Positions 1 through 9,915 of a stretch of 64,000 nt of DNA are shown piece after piece. Location: positions 15,543,501 through 15,607,500 of the forward strand of contig NC_088359.1 of the NCBI RefSeq assembly GCF_036884655.1. Direction: 5' to 3'. How positions within the stretch are numbered: position 1 is the stretch's first letter; every line of letters begins with the position of its first letter. Source of the stretch: Musa acuminata AAA Group (taxonomy: Eukaryota; Streptophyta; Magnoliopsida; Zingiberales; Musaceae). A program made the translations under genes and the position numbers. Below the pieces are notes generated by a model. That model was not told the origin of the DNA. It did not search any database and saw only the letters and a program-made list of their open reading frames with translations.

Positions 1-2
1 CC

Positions 3-281
3 CATGCTAGAGTATATGCTATCAAAGAACAAGATTCCAGAGCCTCTGAATCAGTGGTTGAAGGTATTCTACATGTTTCTAATAGAAATGCAAAAGTTTT
101 GTTTGATCCTGGCTCCAACTTGTCTTTTGTTTCACAATATTTTGCTTGTCACTTGGGCATTCAACCTAAACCACTAGATTATTTGCTACACGTAACTACT
201 GTTGTTGGGGATTCCTTGACAACAAATCTGGTTTATCCTCATCTTTTCGCCGAAAGAGATATGACAAATTTAGAGGACTAA
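3..281 (+). CDS. Gag-H1: C-terminal end of the gag/protease-remnant ORF
   Basis: The frame is open from the window edge to the TAA at 279-281, and its start lies outside the window. It matches almost residue for residue the end of the 409-codon ORF at 32276-33505. The segment begins after the zinc knuckles and covers the aspartic-protease-like fold. Where retroviral-type proteases carry D-T/S-G, this copy reads F-D-P-G-S-N, so the catalytic triad is altered. The reading frame stops 23 bp before the LTR with no RT, RNase H or integrase, so the element looks gag-only. Family assignment (Ty3/gypsy) rests on the full copy. Confidence 0.85.
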   Translation, partial: HARVYAIKEQDSRASESVVEGILHVSNRNAKVLFDPGSNLSFVSQYFACHLGIQPKPLDYLLHVTTVVGDSLTTNLVYPHLFAERDMTNLED

Positions 282-291
282 ATTTTATTCT

Positions 292-304
292 AAGGAGGGG
301 AGAG
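292..304 (+). promoter_or_regulatory. Polypurine tract of Gag-H1
   Basis: The purine run AAGGAGGGGAGAG directly abuts the LTR start TGTAAC, the expected place for plus-strand priming. The same tract precedes the LTRs at 33529 and 37539. Confidence 0.85.
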
Positions 305-2989
305 TGTAACATCCCCCATTTTTAAAAATTTAGTAAAATATTTGTTTGTAAAAATAAGGATTATTTAATAATTATTTTATATTAAATAATATTATATTAA
401 AGTTTATGGCTAAGGACCTAAGAGTAAATATTAAAATTTTGATATGATTTATAGAATATTCGGAATTGAATAAATAAAAATAAAATAAAATAAAAATTAG
501 TGGACATGTGTCACTAGCTAGCTTAATGATGCCACCTAAGTTTGCCCTAAGGATGACACCTAGCACTTTTCATGCATGCTTGCCACCTTGAAACTTTGCA
601 ACTCTTGTGTTAACCAAAAGTAATTAAGTAAGAGATTAAAGGAGAAACTAAATGTAACCTTCAGATGCTGCATCCAACGTGAGTTTAAGAAGAGAAGAGA
701 AGGGAAGAAGAAGAAGAGGAATTGAAGAAGAAGATTTGATTGAGGTTTTGCATCAACTCCCCCCATTTGGGAATCAAATTTGTTTAAGGCAAGTGTTCTA
801 ATCTCTTCCTACAGAATTCCTAATCTTTGTTTTCCTTTTAATTCTTCATAATGCAAAAGATTTCAGCTTAGTACCAAACCGTTCTTTCCTTTTGATACAA
901 ATCCATGAATCTGAAATTTTTTTGGTAATCTGACCTCTATTCAATGTTTCGGTCATAACATTTTGTAATAAACTCTGATTTAGACAAAACCTATTCCATT
1001 TGAAAGTAGACTCAAATATCTTTATTTTGACACTAAGATTGAATGATTCGGAGTTTAAATGCCTACTAAGACTTCTGTTTCAATTAACCCTACAGATTCT
1101 GCAAAATAGGGACTGAAATTTCTGACCTTCTATTACTAAATTGCTCATAACTCTCTAGAGAAAATTGTGAACTAAGCAAAACTTAGTTCTTTGGAAACTA
1201 GATTCGTGTATCTTTCTTTTGACATGTAGTTGGAAATTTTGAAGCATGTTTGCCTTCTGAAACTTCTGTTTAAATCGATTCTATCAAGTCTGCAAAACAG
1301 GGATGATCATTTCTGACCTTCCTTTACTCTATTTGTTGTACATTCCTGTTAATAACTCAAAAAATTATGAATCTGAGTTCATCGGAAAATAGATTGATAC
1401 AGCTTTCCAATGACACCTATTTTTAGTGATTTGGAGCATATTTGGTCACTCAAACAATTCAGAAACTATACCATTCAAATCCTATCATAATTGAAAACTT
1501 TGTTGGGATTTACCTATTCAATTTTCATCCTATTGGAAAATTGATTTCTGCTAAATTCTTCTTCAATTGAGCTTTATATTAGTCCTTTGAAGTTCTTGTA
1601 TTGTTCATCCTGAAATTATTGAATATCTGAAATTTATTATGTAATGCTTTGCTTGCATTTCCTTGTTTGATAAAGGCACATGCATATCTTCGTTGTTCCG
1701 CTTGTGCTTCTGATATGTGTCAATGTTATAATTCATACTAACCTTTTTGTACTCTGGTGTTTTGTGGGATATTATGAACCTTTGACAGAAATGGTAAAGG
1801 GAGTTATGCTTAGAGCCCGCGATTGCTCTACCGGCCCCATTGACTTCACTCAGACGTGGGTGGATGGAGCTCCTAGACGTGGGAGACTTATGCGTGGTCA
1901 TCCAGAAATGGATGGACCATATTATGTTATGATCCCACTTCACCTTCTATCTGTTTGATATAAAATTCAGAGCCGACCTAGCACTTGGGCAGGGTGAGAG
2001 GGCTCGAGTAGGAAAGGGCTACCCGTGGATGGAGTCGAGAACTCATCACGGCGTGGAGCCACCACTGAGTTAATCCTCACATGCACTATGCTAGAGTACG
2101 ACGTTTGAGCTTCTATTTCATATTTGTTCTTTGATATATTCTGAAATGCTTCTTATGCTTCCGAAATATTTCCATATGCCATTGATATCTAAAATGCTCT
2201 TTACGTCTTTGTTATGCCTTGAAATTACCATATGTCATCGATATGCTCCTTATGCCAATGATATGCTCCAATTTCCTTTCTCCTATTGTTATGTCTAATG
2301 CCTATTTTGAACGAGGTAAACCTTTGTGATTTTATATCAAATGAGATGACTTCAAATGAACACTTGTATTTCTACTTTTGTATCTTGATACTAAGCTTGC
2401 TTGAACTTCTCCTATCGCCATGGATATGTTAGACGCTTGCTGAGCTCTTTATGCTCACCCCGTTGTTATATAAATTTTTCAGGGTAGCTTGTCACGCACT
2501 GAAAAGCTAGAATTGGGTTAAAGCAGTGAAAGGCTAGAAGATTTTTGAGCTAATCTTTGTTGGATGATGGTTTTTGTTGTATAGTAAACTTTACTTCTGA
2601 TGTAATGTTAAGGATCTATTGATACTTATGTGTTGTAAAATGTCAAAGGACCGCTCATGTGTATGGAATGATAAGTTTAAGATGTGTAAGGATAAGAACT
2701 CATGGTAAATAATTATCTTTTTGTGATTGTATATACTTCTATGATTATGGATTTGTGGTGTGGTTGATGTTTAGTTGAGTTGTCTTTGGATTTTGTGAAT
2801 CTCTGAGTGAAGTGGATTATGATTATGTAATGTACAGGTTTATGAATTGTGAATATTGATTTTTGAATGATTCTTAGTATCCTCAAATTGTTAGATTGGA
2901 TCCTGGATTGAATTGATGATGAATTATAATATTATTGATTTTTAGACAGGCTCACACTTCCTGAATGTGATAATTCCGGGGGCGTGACA
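305..2989 (+). repeat. Gag-H1 3' LTR (2685 bp)
   Basis: It starts TGTAACATCCCCC and ends GGGGGCGTGACA, the same termini as the three LTRs of the 29518-40162 array. It aligns with them along most of its length. It differs strongly over about 1960-2290, where it holds a GC-rich stretch and a different run of ATGCY-rich sequence, so it is a second LTR subtype. A TATATAAA motif at 2467-2474 is conserved in all four LTRs and is the best core-promoter candidate. The A-rich AATAAA/AAAATAAAA stretch near 470-500 is also shared. It lies inside Sire-D, whose internal sequence resumes at 2990; the partner LTR and TSD are outside the window. Confidence 0.93.
2467..2474 (+). promoter_or_regulatory. Candidate TATA box in the Gag-H1 LTR
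   Basis: TATATAAA lies about 515 bp before the LTR end. The same motif is found at equivalent places in the array LTRs (31620-31627, 35628-35635, 39638-39645), followed each time by a conserved TTTTCAGGGTAGCTTGTCACGC stretch. Use as a promoter is inferred. Confidence 0.5.
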
Positions 2990-3574
2990 ACAGCCTTGTC
3001 CGAATGCATGAAAGTGTTAATTTCATTTTCGGATTCTCTTAACTATTGGTATCCTAACAATTGGATTTTCGAATTATCCTCTTCCAGACTTAATAAGCAT
3101 ATATCATATCAAGTTTAATTCATATCATTGATTTTTGACATATGGAATCAACTAGCAAATACATCTCTCGTACACTTATTATGTGAACAATATTTTGTTT
3201 TGAGAAATGGATTTGATGAAATGATTCCTGCTTATAAATTCTTTCTTGAAAAAGGAAGTCATTTTTACGTACAAGGATTTGATTCACATACATATCTTGA
3301 TACTTGTAAAAATGAAGCATGCTTTAATATCTTATCAATTTTAACTTCATTCGAGTAAACTCAGAAATAGCTTTCCTCCTTCATGCAAAAAGATTATAAC
3401 AAATAAAAAGAAAGAAGTATTCAAAGCAATCTACGTATCATGCCTTCCTTTATATGCTTGATTTCCTATCACTTACTATTGAAAAATAACATGAACCCAG
3501 TAAAGGCATGAACAATTATCGCACTTATGCTCAAGATTTGCTTATATTATTCTCCTGGTATCACAACTACCATG

Positions 3575-3601
3575 CTTTTTGTTGATGACAAAGGGGGAGA
3601 A
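3575..3601 (+). promoter_or_regulatory. Internal polypurine module 1 of Sire-D
   Basis: TTTTTGTTGATGACAAAG followed by GGGGAGAA. The same phrase recurs at 4016-4041, in Sire-B (about 41000-41026) and inverted in Sire-A, C and E. Multiple such tracts are a known trait of Sireviruses; a role in plus-strand priming is inferred. Confidence 0.6.
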
Positions 3602-4015
3602 ATATATGAATTGATGCTATGAACACTGATGCTATGATTATGCCAAGCTTGCATCATCAAGAGATATATGAATTAATATGATTGCCATATTTGCAATGCT
3701 TGCATCATCAAGAGATATATGAATTGATGTTATGATTGCCAAATTTGCATTATGCCATATTTGCATCATGCATTAAGATATCAAGAACTTGTATCATAAT
3801 TTTACGCGTTGATATCTTACCATGTGATGAAATGCTACAATTGATAAACACTTGAAATGTTTGTGTTACGATATCAAAAGCTTACATTGCAATCATACAT
3901 GTTGATATCATACCATTTGATAATAGCAAACTTGCATGATGATAAAACTTGATATTATGTTTTTCATGCAATGAGTTGAACTAATATCACAAACACTTGA
4001 TTGTGGTACTTCTCC

Positions 4016-4041
4016 TTTTTGTTGATGACAAAGGGGGAGAA
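4016..4041 (+). promoter_or_regulatory. Internal polypurine module 2 of Sire-D
   Basis: Second copy of the GTTGATGACAAAGGGGGAGA module, 203 bp before the LTR. Confidence 0.6.
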
Positions 4042-4228
4042 GTATGTTGATGACATGACATGCTATGCATAAGTTCATGATGACGTGTTGCAAGTATTCA
4101 TGATGAATATTGCAATGACTTGAATTCAGTTTGAATTCAAGGTTCTATCAATATGGCATATTGATAGGGGGAGTTTGTTTAAACTCCGGGAGTTAAGGTT
4201 AACTCCATCATCAAGTGGTTGTCATCAT

Positions 4229-4243
4229 AAAAAAGGGAGAGAT
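4229..4243 (+). promoter_or_regulatory. Sire-D LTR-proximal polypurine tract
   Basis: The purine-rich AAAAAAGGGAGAGAT sits directly before TGTTGAATC. The copia relatives have AAAAAGGGGGAGAT in the same place. Confidence 0.75.
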
Positions 4244-5101
4244 TGTTGAATCTCGTATTTTGATGATGAAAATACTTAATATATATTTATGATTTAATCT
4301 ACGTTTTGAGTGACGCAGGATGCTTCGATCAGCATGAGACAATTAAAGTAGGAAAATCATGTTGTGCCGGAGGAACATGTCAGAAGATTGGACGTCGGGC
4401 CAGTGGATCGGTCGACGTATCGACAGAAAGCTTCGGGCTGTGGACTCGGGTATCGGGCCAAGAAGAGCAGGTATTGTGCCAAGGATATCAGAGTTGCGGA
4501 GTCAACTGCCCGATTGGGCAATAAGGCTGCAGGAGAGGACGATGCGCCGAAGAATCGAACGAAGCGTCGAGGGACCAATGACATGCCGGACAACTTGGTT
4601 AATTGCTTAGGATTAATTGTCTCGATCGAAGTTTTGTTTTAAGTGTGCAGGATTAACTACGATAGAAGAAAGACATGCAGCAGGAGTTACGCCGGAGTCA
4701 AGACAATGATCACATTGGGAGTTCGAGAGTTCGACGGAAGTTCGGACAGTCGTCGGAGGTTCTGCGGGAACAAATCCGAGAAGTCCATGAGCTTGCCAAA
4801 GAAGCTCATCGAAACTCGCCAAGTGGATCGTCGCAAGTCCATGAGTTTGCCGGAAGTCCGCAGGAGCATCATCGAGGGTTCATCGGATGATTGACGGAAG
4901 TTCGCCGGAAGCTCGCCGGAAGAAGCGATTGACGCACCGGAGCAAGTTGCAGGAAATGTCATAGAAAAAATCGTAGTTAGTACATTGATTAAGTTGGAAA
5001 TGGGAGGTGATCCCATTAACTTAATCTTGGGGCAATTGGGCCCCTAAAAAACCCAAATTGGGCCGAATGGATCAACCTATTCGGACCCTGATTTCTGCCA
5101 A

Positions 5102-5455
5102 GTGGTTGAACCGCCCAAGGCAGGAGGTTGCACCGCCTGGGCTTAGTCTAAGAGCGAGACTGGGAGGTGCAACCGCCCCAGCCAGGCGGTGGCATCGCCT
5201 GGGGCTCAGTCTCCGAGCGAGACTGGGCGGTGCAACCTCCCCTGATAGGAGGTAGCACCGCCTAAGCTCAGTCTTCGAGCTCTGCCAAGCGGTGCAACCG
5301 CCTCAGTCAGGAGGTGCAACCGCCTGAGCTCGGTCTTCAAGCTCTGTTAGGAGGTGCAACCGCCCCTGACAGGAGGTAGCACCGCCCAGAGGCTTAGTCT
5401 TCGAGCTCTGCCAGGCGGTGCAACCGCTCCAGTCAGGAGGTGCAACCGCCTGATC
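5102..5455. repeat. Cluster of GGYGGTGCAACCGCC palindromes in the Sire-D LTR
   Basis: About ten copies of an imperfect palindrome of the type (A/G)GGNGGTGCAACCGCC(T/C), separated by TCAGTCTTCGAGCTCTGCC-like spacers. The block is CpG-rich within an otherwise AT-rich element and lies just upstream of the TATA box. Related GGCGGTGSCACCGCC clusters sit in the same place in the Sire-A, B, C and E LTRs. Confidence 0.85.
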
Positions 5456-5510
5456 CCGGAATTCCGGGAATTTACAGTTATGAGCTCGAAATTTGAACTG
5501 GGTTGGGGCC

Positions 5511-5518
5511 TATAAATA
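5511..5518 (+). promoter_or_regulatory. TATA box in the Sire-D LTR
   Basis: TATAAATA in the context GGCCTATAAATACCCC. The same context occurs in Sire-B (19239, 42147) and inverted in Sire-A, C and E, so it marks the probable U3/R boundary. Confidence 0.7.
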
Positions 5519-5929
5519 CCCCACCCATTCAGCACTGAAAGGGCATGAACTAACACCGAAATCTTGATCCTTTTCTGTGATTCTTAGAGCTCAAAATTGT
5601 TGTAAAGGCCAAAAGTTCTTCTCCCTCTGTTCTTCCAAGTTCTAAGTTGTAAAGAGAGGAGAGAAAATTCTGTAAGGGTTGTCTCCTAAGCCCGTCAAAG
5701 GAGTGAATCTGTAAAAGGGTGGTTGGCCTTCGCCTATTGAAGGAAGGCCTCTAGTTGACGTCGGTGACCTCGTCGGTGGAGGAAGCCAAAAGTGAAGTAG
5801 GTCAAGATTGACCGAACCACTCTAAATCTCAGTTTGCATTTACTTTGAGCATCTTATCTTTACTGCAAACCTCCTTAATAGCTTACTGCCTTCTGTGTTT
5901 TTACGAACGTGTTTAAAAGTTCAGTGCTT

Positions 5930-6290
5930 TCCGAATCGGGATTTAAAAGGCAAATCAGTTTTATCATACGAACGTCGTATTTCAGTTTGCGCTTACGTTC
6001 TAATTTCCATTATAACTGCAAACTATCTTTATATCTTTGCTTTAACTACATCTCGCCTTATCTCAAGTTAAAGTGGTCTACGAATCAGCTTTTATACCGA
6101 AATCGCTTTTATCGTACGAACATCGTATTTCAGTTTGCGCTTATATTCTGATTTCCATCATAACTGCAAACTGCGTTCATATCTTTGCTGCATCTCTCCT
6201 AGTCAAAAGTTGAAGTGATTTATGAATCGGCTTTCTTACCAAAATCACTTCTATCGAACGAAAGCAGTTTTCGATTTTAATCGCATAAGG
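5930..6290. repeat. Roughly 150-bp tandem repeats in the Sire-D LTR
   Basis: The phrase ACGAACRTCGTATTTCAGTTTGCGC recurs at about 5967 and 6115, with a decayed third copy near 6254. The units also share AAACTGCA and ATATCTTTGCT phrases. The Sire-E LTR has the inverted equivalent at about 61580-61990. Confidence 0.75.
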
Positions 6291-6310
6291 TTTTCCGCTG
6301 CACTAATTCA

Positions 6311-6346
6311 CCCCCCCCCCCCCTCCCCCCCCCCCCCCCCCCCCCC
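6311..6346. repeat. Poly-C tract in the Sire-D LTR
   Basis: 13 C, one T, then 22 C, 23 bp before the LTR end. The same site holds 22 C in the Sire-B 5' LTR, 12 C in its 3' LTR and runs of about 8-11 G in the inverted elements, so it is a slippage-prone microsatellite. Confidence 0.95.
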
Positions 6347-6369
6347 TCTTAGTGCTCTTGATCCTAACA

Positions 6370-6586
6370 CCACCTTCATGTATGAGTAGTTTATGTCACA
6401 ATCTTGGGGCTCTTTTCCTGTATATTCAGATCTGTGTAACATAGAACTTGAGCTCCAATTTTGTTGAAATTTGCTGAGGCTCTCCAATAGGCTCTTTTCG
6501 AAATCATTAAGTATTTCTTGTCGTCGATTCTCAATTCTGATTTCTAATGCTTCCATTTGTGCTTTCACTAAGTTATCGGTGGCCAT
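6370..6586 (-). pseudogene. Gyp-F gag N-terminus, cut by Sire-D
   Basis: A minus-strand frame begins with ATG at 6586-6584 and encodes about 72 residues (MATDNLVKAQMEALEIRIE...). It then runs into the inserted Sire-D LTR, whose poly-C tract only adds a false glycine tail. The start resembles the gag N-termini of Chr-G1 and Chr-G2 (a helical M-x-A-x-E-A-L-E-x-R segment). The identification is supported by position: it follows a gypsy-like leader whose primer-binding site lies at 59761-59780 once Sire-A is removed. The rest of Gyp-F must lie left of Sire-D, outside the window. Confidence 0.65.
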
Positions 6587-7959
6587 TGCATAAGACTACA
6601 AATATGTAATCTCAACTCCTATTTTTGATGGCGGTCAAGGGTATCAGCACTGTCGATGCGAAGTTGCTGAGAAGGTGGACGCCAAGGGCAGTACTGCGGT
6701 CGCTGTGTTGGAGGAAGAGTTGCTGCCCTGTTTTTGTCACTACGTGGGGTGAGAGCGCCGAGGGCTGGAAAGCAACTGCGTCGGTGTGGACCCAAGGGGG
6801 CGATCGCCAAGTAGCCAAGTTGAGGCTGCGGTGATGGCAACCTGAAGCGACGGTTGCGACCCAAGGGAAGGCAACAACGGTGGTGCGGCTGGGAGTAGTG
6901 CCGCCAAGGGCTTGCCACTGCGATGGCTGCAACGGTGCGGATGGGCGGCAACGATGCTTGTTGTAGTCACTGTGTGGAGGGATCACTGCTATTGAGGGCT
7001 GGGAAGCAGCGATGGTGGTGTGGCTGGGGATAGCACCGCTGTGGTGGCTACAACAGCATGGATGAAAAGCAACGTTGCTCTATCTCTGGCGCACTACGGA
7101 AGGAGGCGCTAGTGACGCCGAGGGATCACATGCGGTTGAGGAAATGGCGGTGGCTGCAGTGCTCATGGTTGTCTTGTTTTGATCGCCACAAGAATGGACG
7201 GTCGAGTGATTGCGGCTATGACCCAAGGGGGGGAAGCGATGGTGGCATGGTTAGGGTAGCGTCACCGACGATAGAAGTGACGAGGGGGTGGTCTACTGGC
7301 TACGAAGTAGCAGCCGTGGCCCTTCTCGCTTGAGCGAGAAGGGGCAGCGAGGAGGCGAAGGTCGTTGGCTGGGGAGCAACGGCAGCGGTGGTCAAGCTAC
7401 TGCGAAGCAATGGCGGTGGTGGAGGAGTTGCCTTGCAGCGGCGGTGGGGAAGAAGGGAAGCAGTGGTGTGGTGTGCTGAAGCAGGGGTGCGACGGGCTAA
7501 AGCAAGGGTGCGGGTTGCCGGGAAGCAGGGGCGGCAGTGTTGGAGAAGAGAAGGTTGGTGGTCGGGGAGCAGCGGCGATAGTGGTTGAGCGACAAGAAAG
7601 CGGCGGCGATGGTGGTGGAGGAGGCAGCGAGGGTCGCGGCTGCAATCGACGAGGGTCTGCGACAACATAGGAAGCTCGGTTTCTGCAACTGTTGCAAGGA
7701 GGGGCTGCGGCAACTGGCAGCTATGACTACGACTCAGGGGGGGGGGGGGCACGATGGCGGACTATGGCAACATCGCCGACGGTAGAAGCAGTGATGGGGT
7801 GGTCCACTAGTTGGGATCGATGAGGGGCTGCGGCAACAAAGGAAGCTCTATTTCTGCAACCACTGTAAGGAGGGGCTGTGGCAACCAGTGGCTATAGCTG
7901 TGACCCAAGCGGTTGGCGGCACAATGGCGGACTAGGGCAGCATCGCCGATGGTAGAAGC
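6587..7959 (-). other. Gyp-F GC-rich leader, part 1
   Basis: GC-rich, low-complexity DNA dominated by GGTGG, GGCGG and GCAACGG phrases between the gag start and the Sire-A insertion. Many frames on both strands stay open here (for example 6612-6986, 7300-7752, 7365-7670), but all give low-complexity proline/serine/histidine or glycine/arginine strings, so none is called a gene. The sequence continues at 59241 with the same phrases (GATGGGGTGGTCTGTTGGCTGGG). Confidence 0.7.
7646..7959. repeat. Degenerate tandem repeat of about 165 bp in the Gyp-F leader
   Basis: Two units start GATCGAYGAGGGKCTGCGRCAACA (7646 and 7816) and run through GGAAGCTC, TTTCTGCAAC, AAGGAGGGGCTG and ATGGCGGACTA to GATGGTAGAAGC. 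Unit 1 continues into AGTGATGGGGTGGTCC. Unit 2 is cut by Sire-A at GAAGC and resumes at 59241 as AGCGATGGGGTGGTC, which independently confirms the Sire-A junction. Confidence 0.8.
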
Positions 7960-9239
7960 TGTTAGGATCGGAGCGGTACTAAGAGGAGGGGGGGTGGAGA
8001 ATTAGTGTAGCGGATTAAAACTTATAAGTTTGAAAATGATTTTATAAATGCATAGAGATTTCGATTCGACAAAGAATGACTTGGTAAAAGTAGCTCGAGT
8101 AACGTAAGGAGATGAAAACCAAAACCTTGCTGCTATGTAAATAACGATTTCAGAAAGGTAAACACTCACACATTCAAGGAACACACCAATTTAAAGTGGT
8201 TCGGTCAAATGACCTACATCCACTTGCGAAGCCTTCTTCGATGAGGCTCCCAACTTCCATTAGCAAATCACTTTGAAGGGGAAGAACAAATACCCCTCTT
8301 ACAACCTTTTACAAGTGGTTCACACTCTTCTAGATTTTCAAAGAGAAAGAGGGAGGTGAACACTTAAGCTATTGAAAACAAGACTTGCTAAAGACTTTGC
8401 TAAGTCTTTATCTCAATCTCATACTTCTAAAAGGTTGTGTTCTCTGTTGAGAATTGAAGGGTATTTATAGGTCCCAAGAGGATTCTAATTTGGGCTCCAA
8501 ATTTGAATTGCTTTTAGGTTTCCCAGTGCTAGTGGTGCCACCGCCGGAACTCTCGGGTTCTGGGCAGTGCCACCGCCCAGTCCGGTCGGGTGCTGGGCGG
8601 TGCCACCGCCTAGTCCGACGGTACCATCGCCCGAACTTTCGGGTTCTGGGTGGTGCCACCGCCCGACCTTACGGATCACTGGTTGGGCTCTTAATTTGGC
8701 CCAAACCAATCTGTATTAGGGGCCAGTTGGCCCCTAACCAGGTTATAGGATTAACCCTTAATCCTAACCCTAATTACATGTAAACTATGAAATTAAGACA
8801 TAGTCCTAAGCAAGTTTTTAACCGGCAATGTCAAGTTTCCTTCCGGTGAGCTTTTCAGCGAACTTCTGGCGGACTTCCGATACACCCTCGGATTTCTTCC
8901 GGCGGACTCCCAGCAAGCTCCCGGTCTTGTGGCGAGTTCAGCGAGTCTTTGGAAAGTAGCCAAACCTTCTCGGTGATCTCCGCGAACCTCCGATGATCTC
9001 TCCTTCGGACTTCCGAAAACTTCGGCAAGTCCCCGATTTCTTCTCGATTGGTTCCAGCAGCACTTCCGACGAATCTTTGGACTCTCGGTGGACTCTCGAA
9101 CACCCATCAAACTTGACTCCAGTAGACTTGCTTTATGTCTTCAAGCTATCGTAGTTAATCATGCACACTTAACTCAATAATATGGATTAGATCAAATAAC
9201 CCATCAATTGATTTCATCATCAAAATCTGAGATTCAACA
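7960..9239 (-). repeat. Sire-A 3' LTR (1280 bp)
   Basis: On the plus strand it starts TGTTAGGATCGGAGCGG and ends GAGATTCAACA. It contains GGCGGTGCCACCGCC-type palindromes (about 8530-8680), an inverted TATAAATA box (8462-8469) and a G-run at the left end. It matches the 57960-59235 LTR closely. The adjacent minus-strand polypurine tract reads AAAAAGGGGGAGATTG (9240-9255 on plus). Confidence 0.93.
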
Positions 9240-9903
9240 ATCTCCCCCTTTTTGTTGATGACAATCAATTGATGATGGAGTTAAACATAACTCCCCTTAT
9301 CTACACACCATATTATGAGAAGATAAAAACTCTTGAATTCAATCTCTTTGAATTCAAGCCTAAACCGATAAGTTCTATCCATTGAACTTATCATTCTTTT
9401 CTATAAGCATGAGCAAATACGAAACTTCGTATTTCTCATAATTTCAAGCTATGAAAATTATTTTCAAGTCGAATGATAAAAGACTATATTCATTTTGATA
9501 AGAGATATGAACCTTCAACATAAATCTCATGATATAAATGTAAGGCATGATTTCATATGATCATGAGATGAAATGATAACCAATCTAAAAACTTTCATAT
9601 TGCGATATTCTCAAAAAGTTTTGCGATGCATATAACACATTTGCATTACACAACATATTAGCTTTTGCAATTCATATAAGTTATGCTATCACATTTGCGA
9701 TGCATATAAGACATTTACATTATACAAGCTTTTGTAATTCATATAAGTCATGCTATCGATGCATATAAGACATTTGCATTACACAACATATTAGCTTTTA
9801 CAATTCATATAAATCATGCTATCACAACATATTAGCTTTTGCAATTCATATAAGTCATTCTATCACACATTGGCACAAGTCATCAATCTTTTGCTCATTC
9901 TTC
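9240..9903 (-). other. Sire-A non-coding 3' internal region with short tandem repeats
   Basis: No gene is visible. Over about 9600-9880 repeated units of roughly 50-60 bp combine GCGATGCATATAAGACATTTGC, ACACAACATATTAGCTTTTG and CAATTCATATAAGTCATGCTATC. An inverted internal polypurine module (CCCCCTTTGTCAT) at 9903-9915 was the target of the LINE fragment L1a. The Sire-C equivalent (47570-48353) has fewer such repeats. Confidence 0.75.
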
Positions 9904-9915
9904 CCCCTTTGTCAT

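Larger units (their letters stand above)
2990..4243 (+). other. Sire-D non-coding 3' internal region
   Basis: I see no convincing gene here. A 76-codon frame at 3128-3358 has no recognisable domain. Its DNA aligns with the reverse complement of the Sire-E end (about 63800-64000), so it is conserved element sequence rather than shown to code. Over 3600-4100 it is built of repeated AT-rich phrases (TTGATATC, GATATATGAATTGATG, CTTGCATCATCAAGAG). Two internal polypurine modules lie at 3575-3601 and 4016-4041. Confidence 0.7.
2990..6369 (+). mobile_element. Sire-D: 3' part of a Sirevirus-like copia element
   Basis: This is the non-coding internal 3' region (2990-4243) and complete 3' LTR (4244-6369) of a plus-strand copia element. 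The rest lies left of the window beyond Gag-H1, which is inserted in it. It belongs to the same family as Sire-E: both LTRs end or begin with a CTCTTGATCCTAACA sequence and both internal ends carry GATGACAAAGGGGGAGA modules. It is inserted in the gag of Gyp-F. The following five bases CCACC (6370-6374) should be its TSD, but the left copy is outside the window. Confidence 0.85.
4244..6369 (+). repeat. Sire-D 3' LTR (2126 bp)
   Basis: The termini are TGTTGAATCTCG and GATCCTAACA. In order it holds a region similar to the Sire-A/B/C LTR starts (GTGTGCAGGATTAACTACGAT near 4640), a GC-rich block of imperfect palindromes (5102-5455), a TATAAATA box (5511-5518), tandem repeats of roughly 150 bp (5930-6290) and a poly-C tract (6311-6346). 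Short ORFs over 4306-5255 on both strands follow from the GC-rich repeats and do not look like genes. The Sire-E LTR (61527-63196) is the same family inverted and is 456 bp shorter. Confidence 0.92.

Noticed and set aside
3128..3358. 76-codon frame in the Sire-D 3' region.
   Set aside because: No domain, no close upstream context, and it lies in the non-coding 3' part of a Sirevirus. DNA conservation with Sire-E reflects common element origin.
4306..5556. Cluster of short frames in the Sire-D LTR (also 8454-9110, 12581-12892, 46872-47484, 55050-55745, 62406-63168).
   Set aside because: They lie in LTR palindrome and CpG-rich blocks and recur in both orientations with the LTRs; no domains.
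6612..7785. Overlapping open frames on both strands in the GC-rich leader (for example 6612-6986, 7300-7752, 7365-7670).
   Set aside because: Low-complexity Pro/Ser/His or Gly/Arg/Trp peptides, open in several frames at once because stop codons are rare in GC-rich DNA. The region is the leader of Gyp-F.
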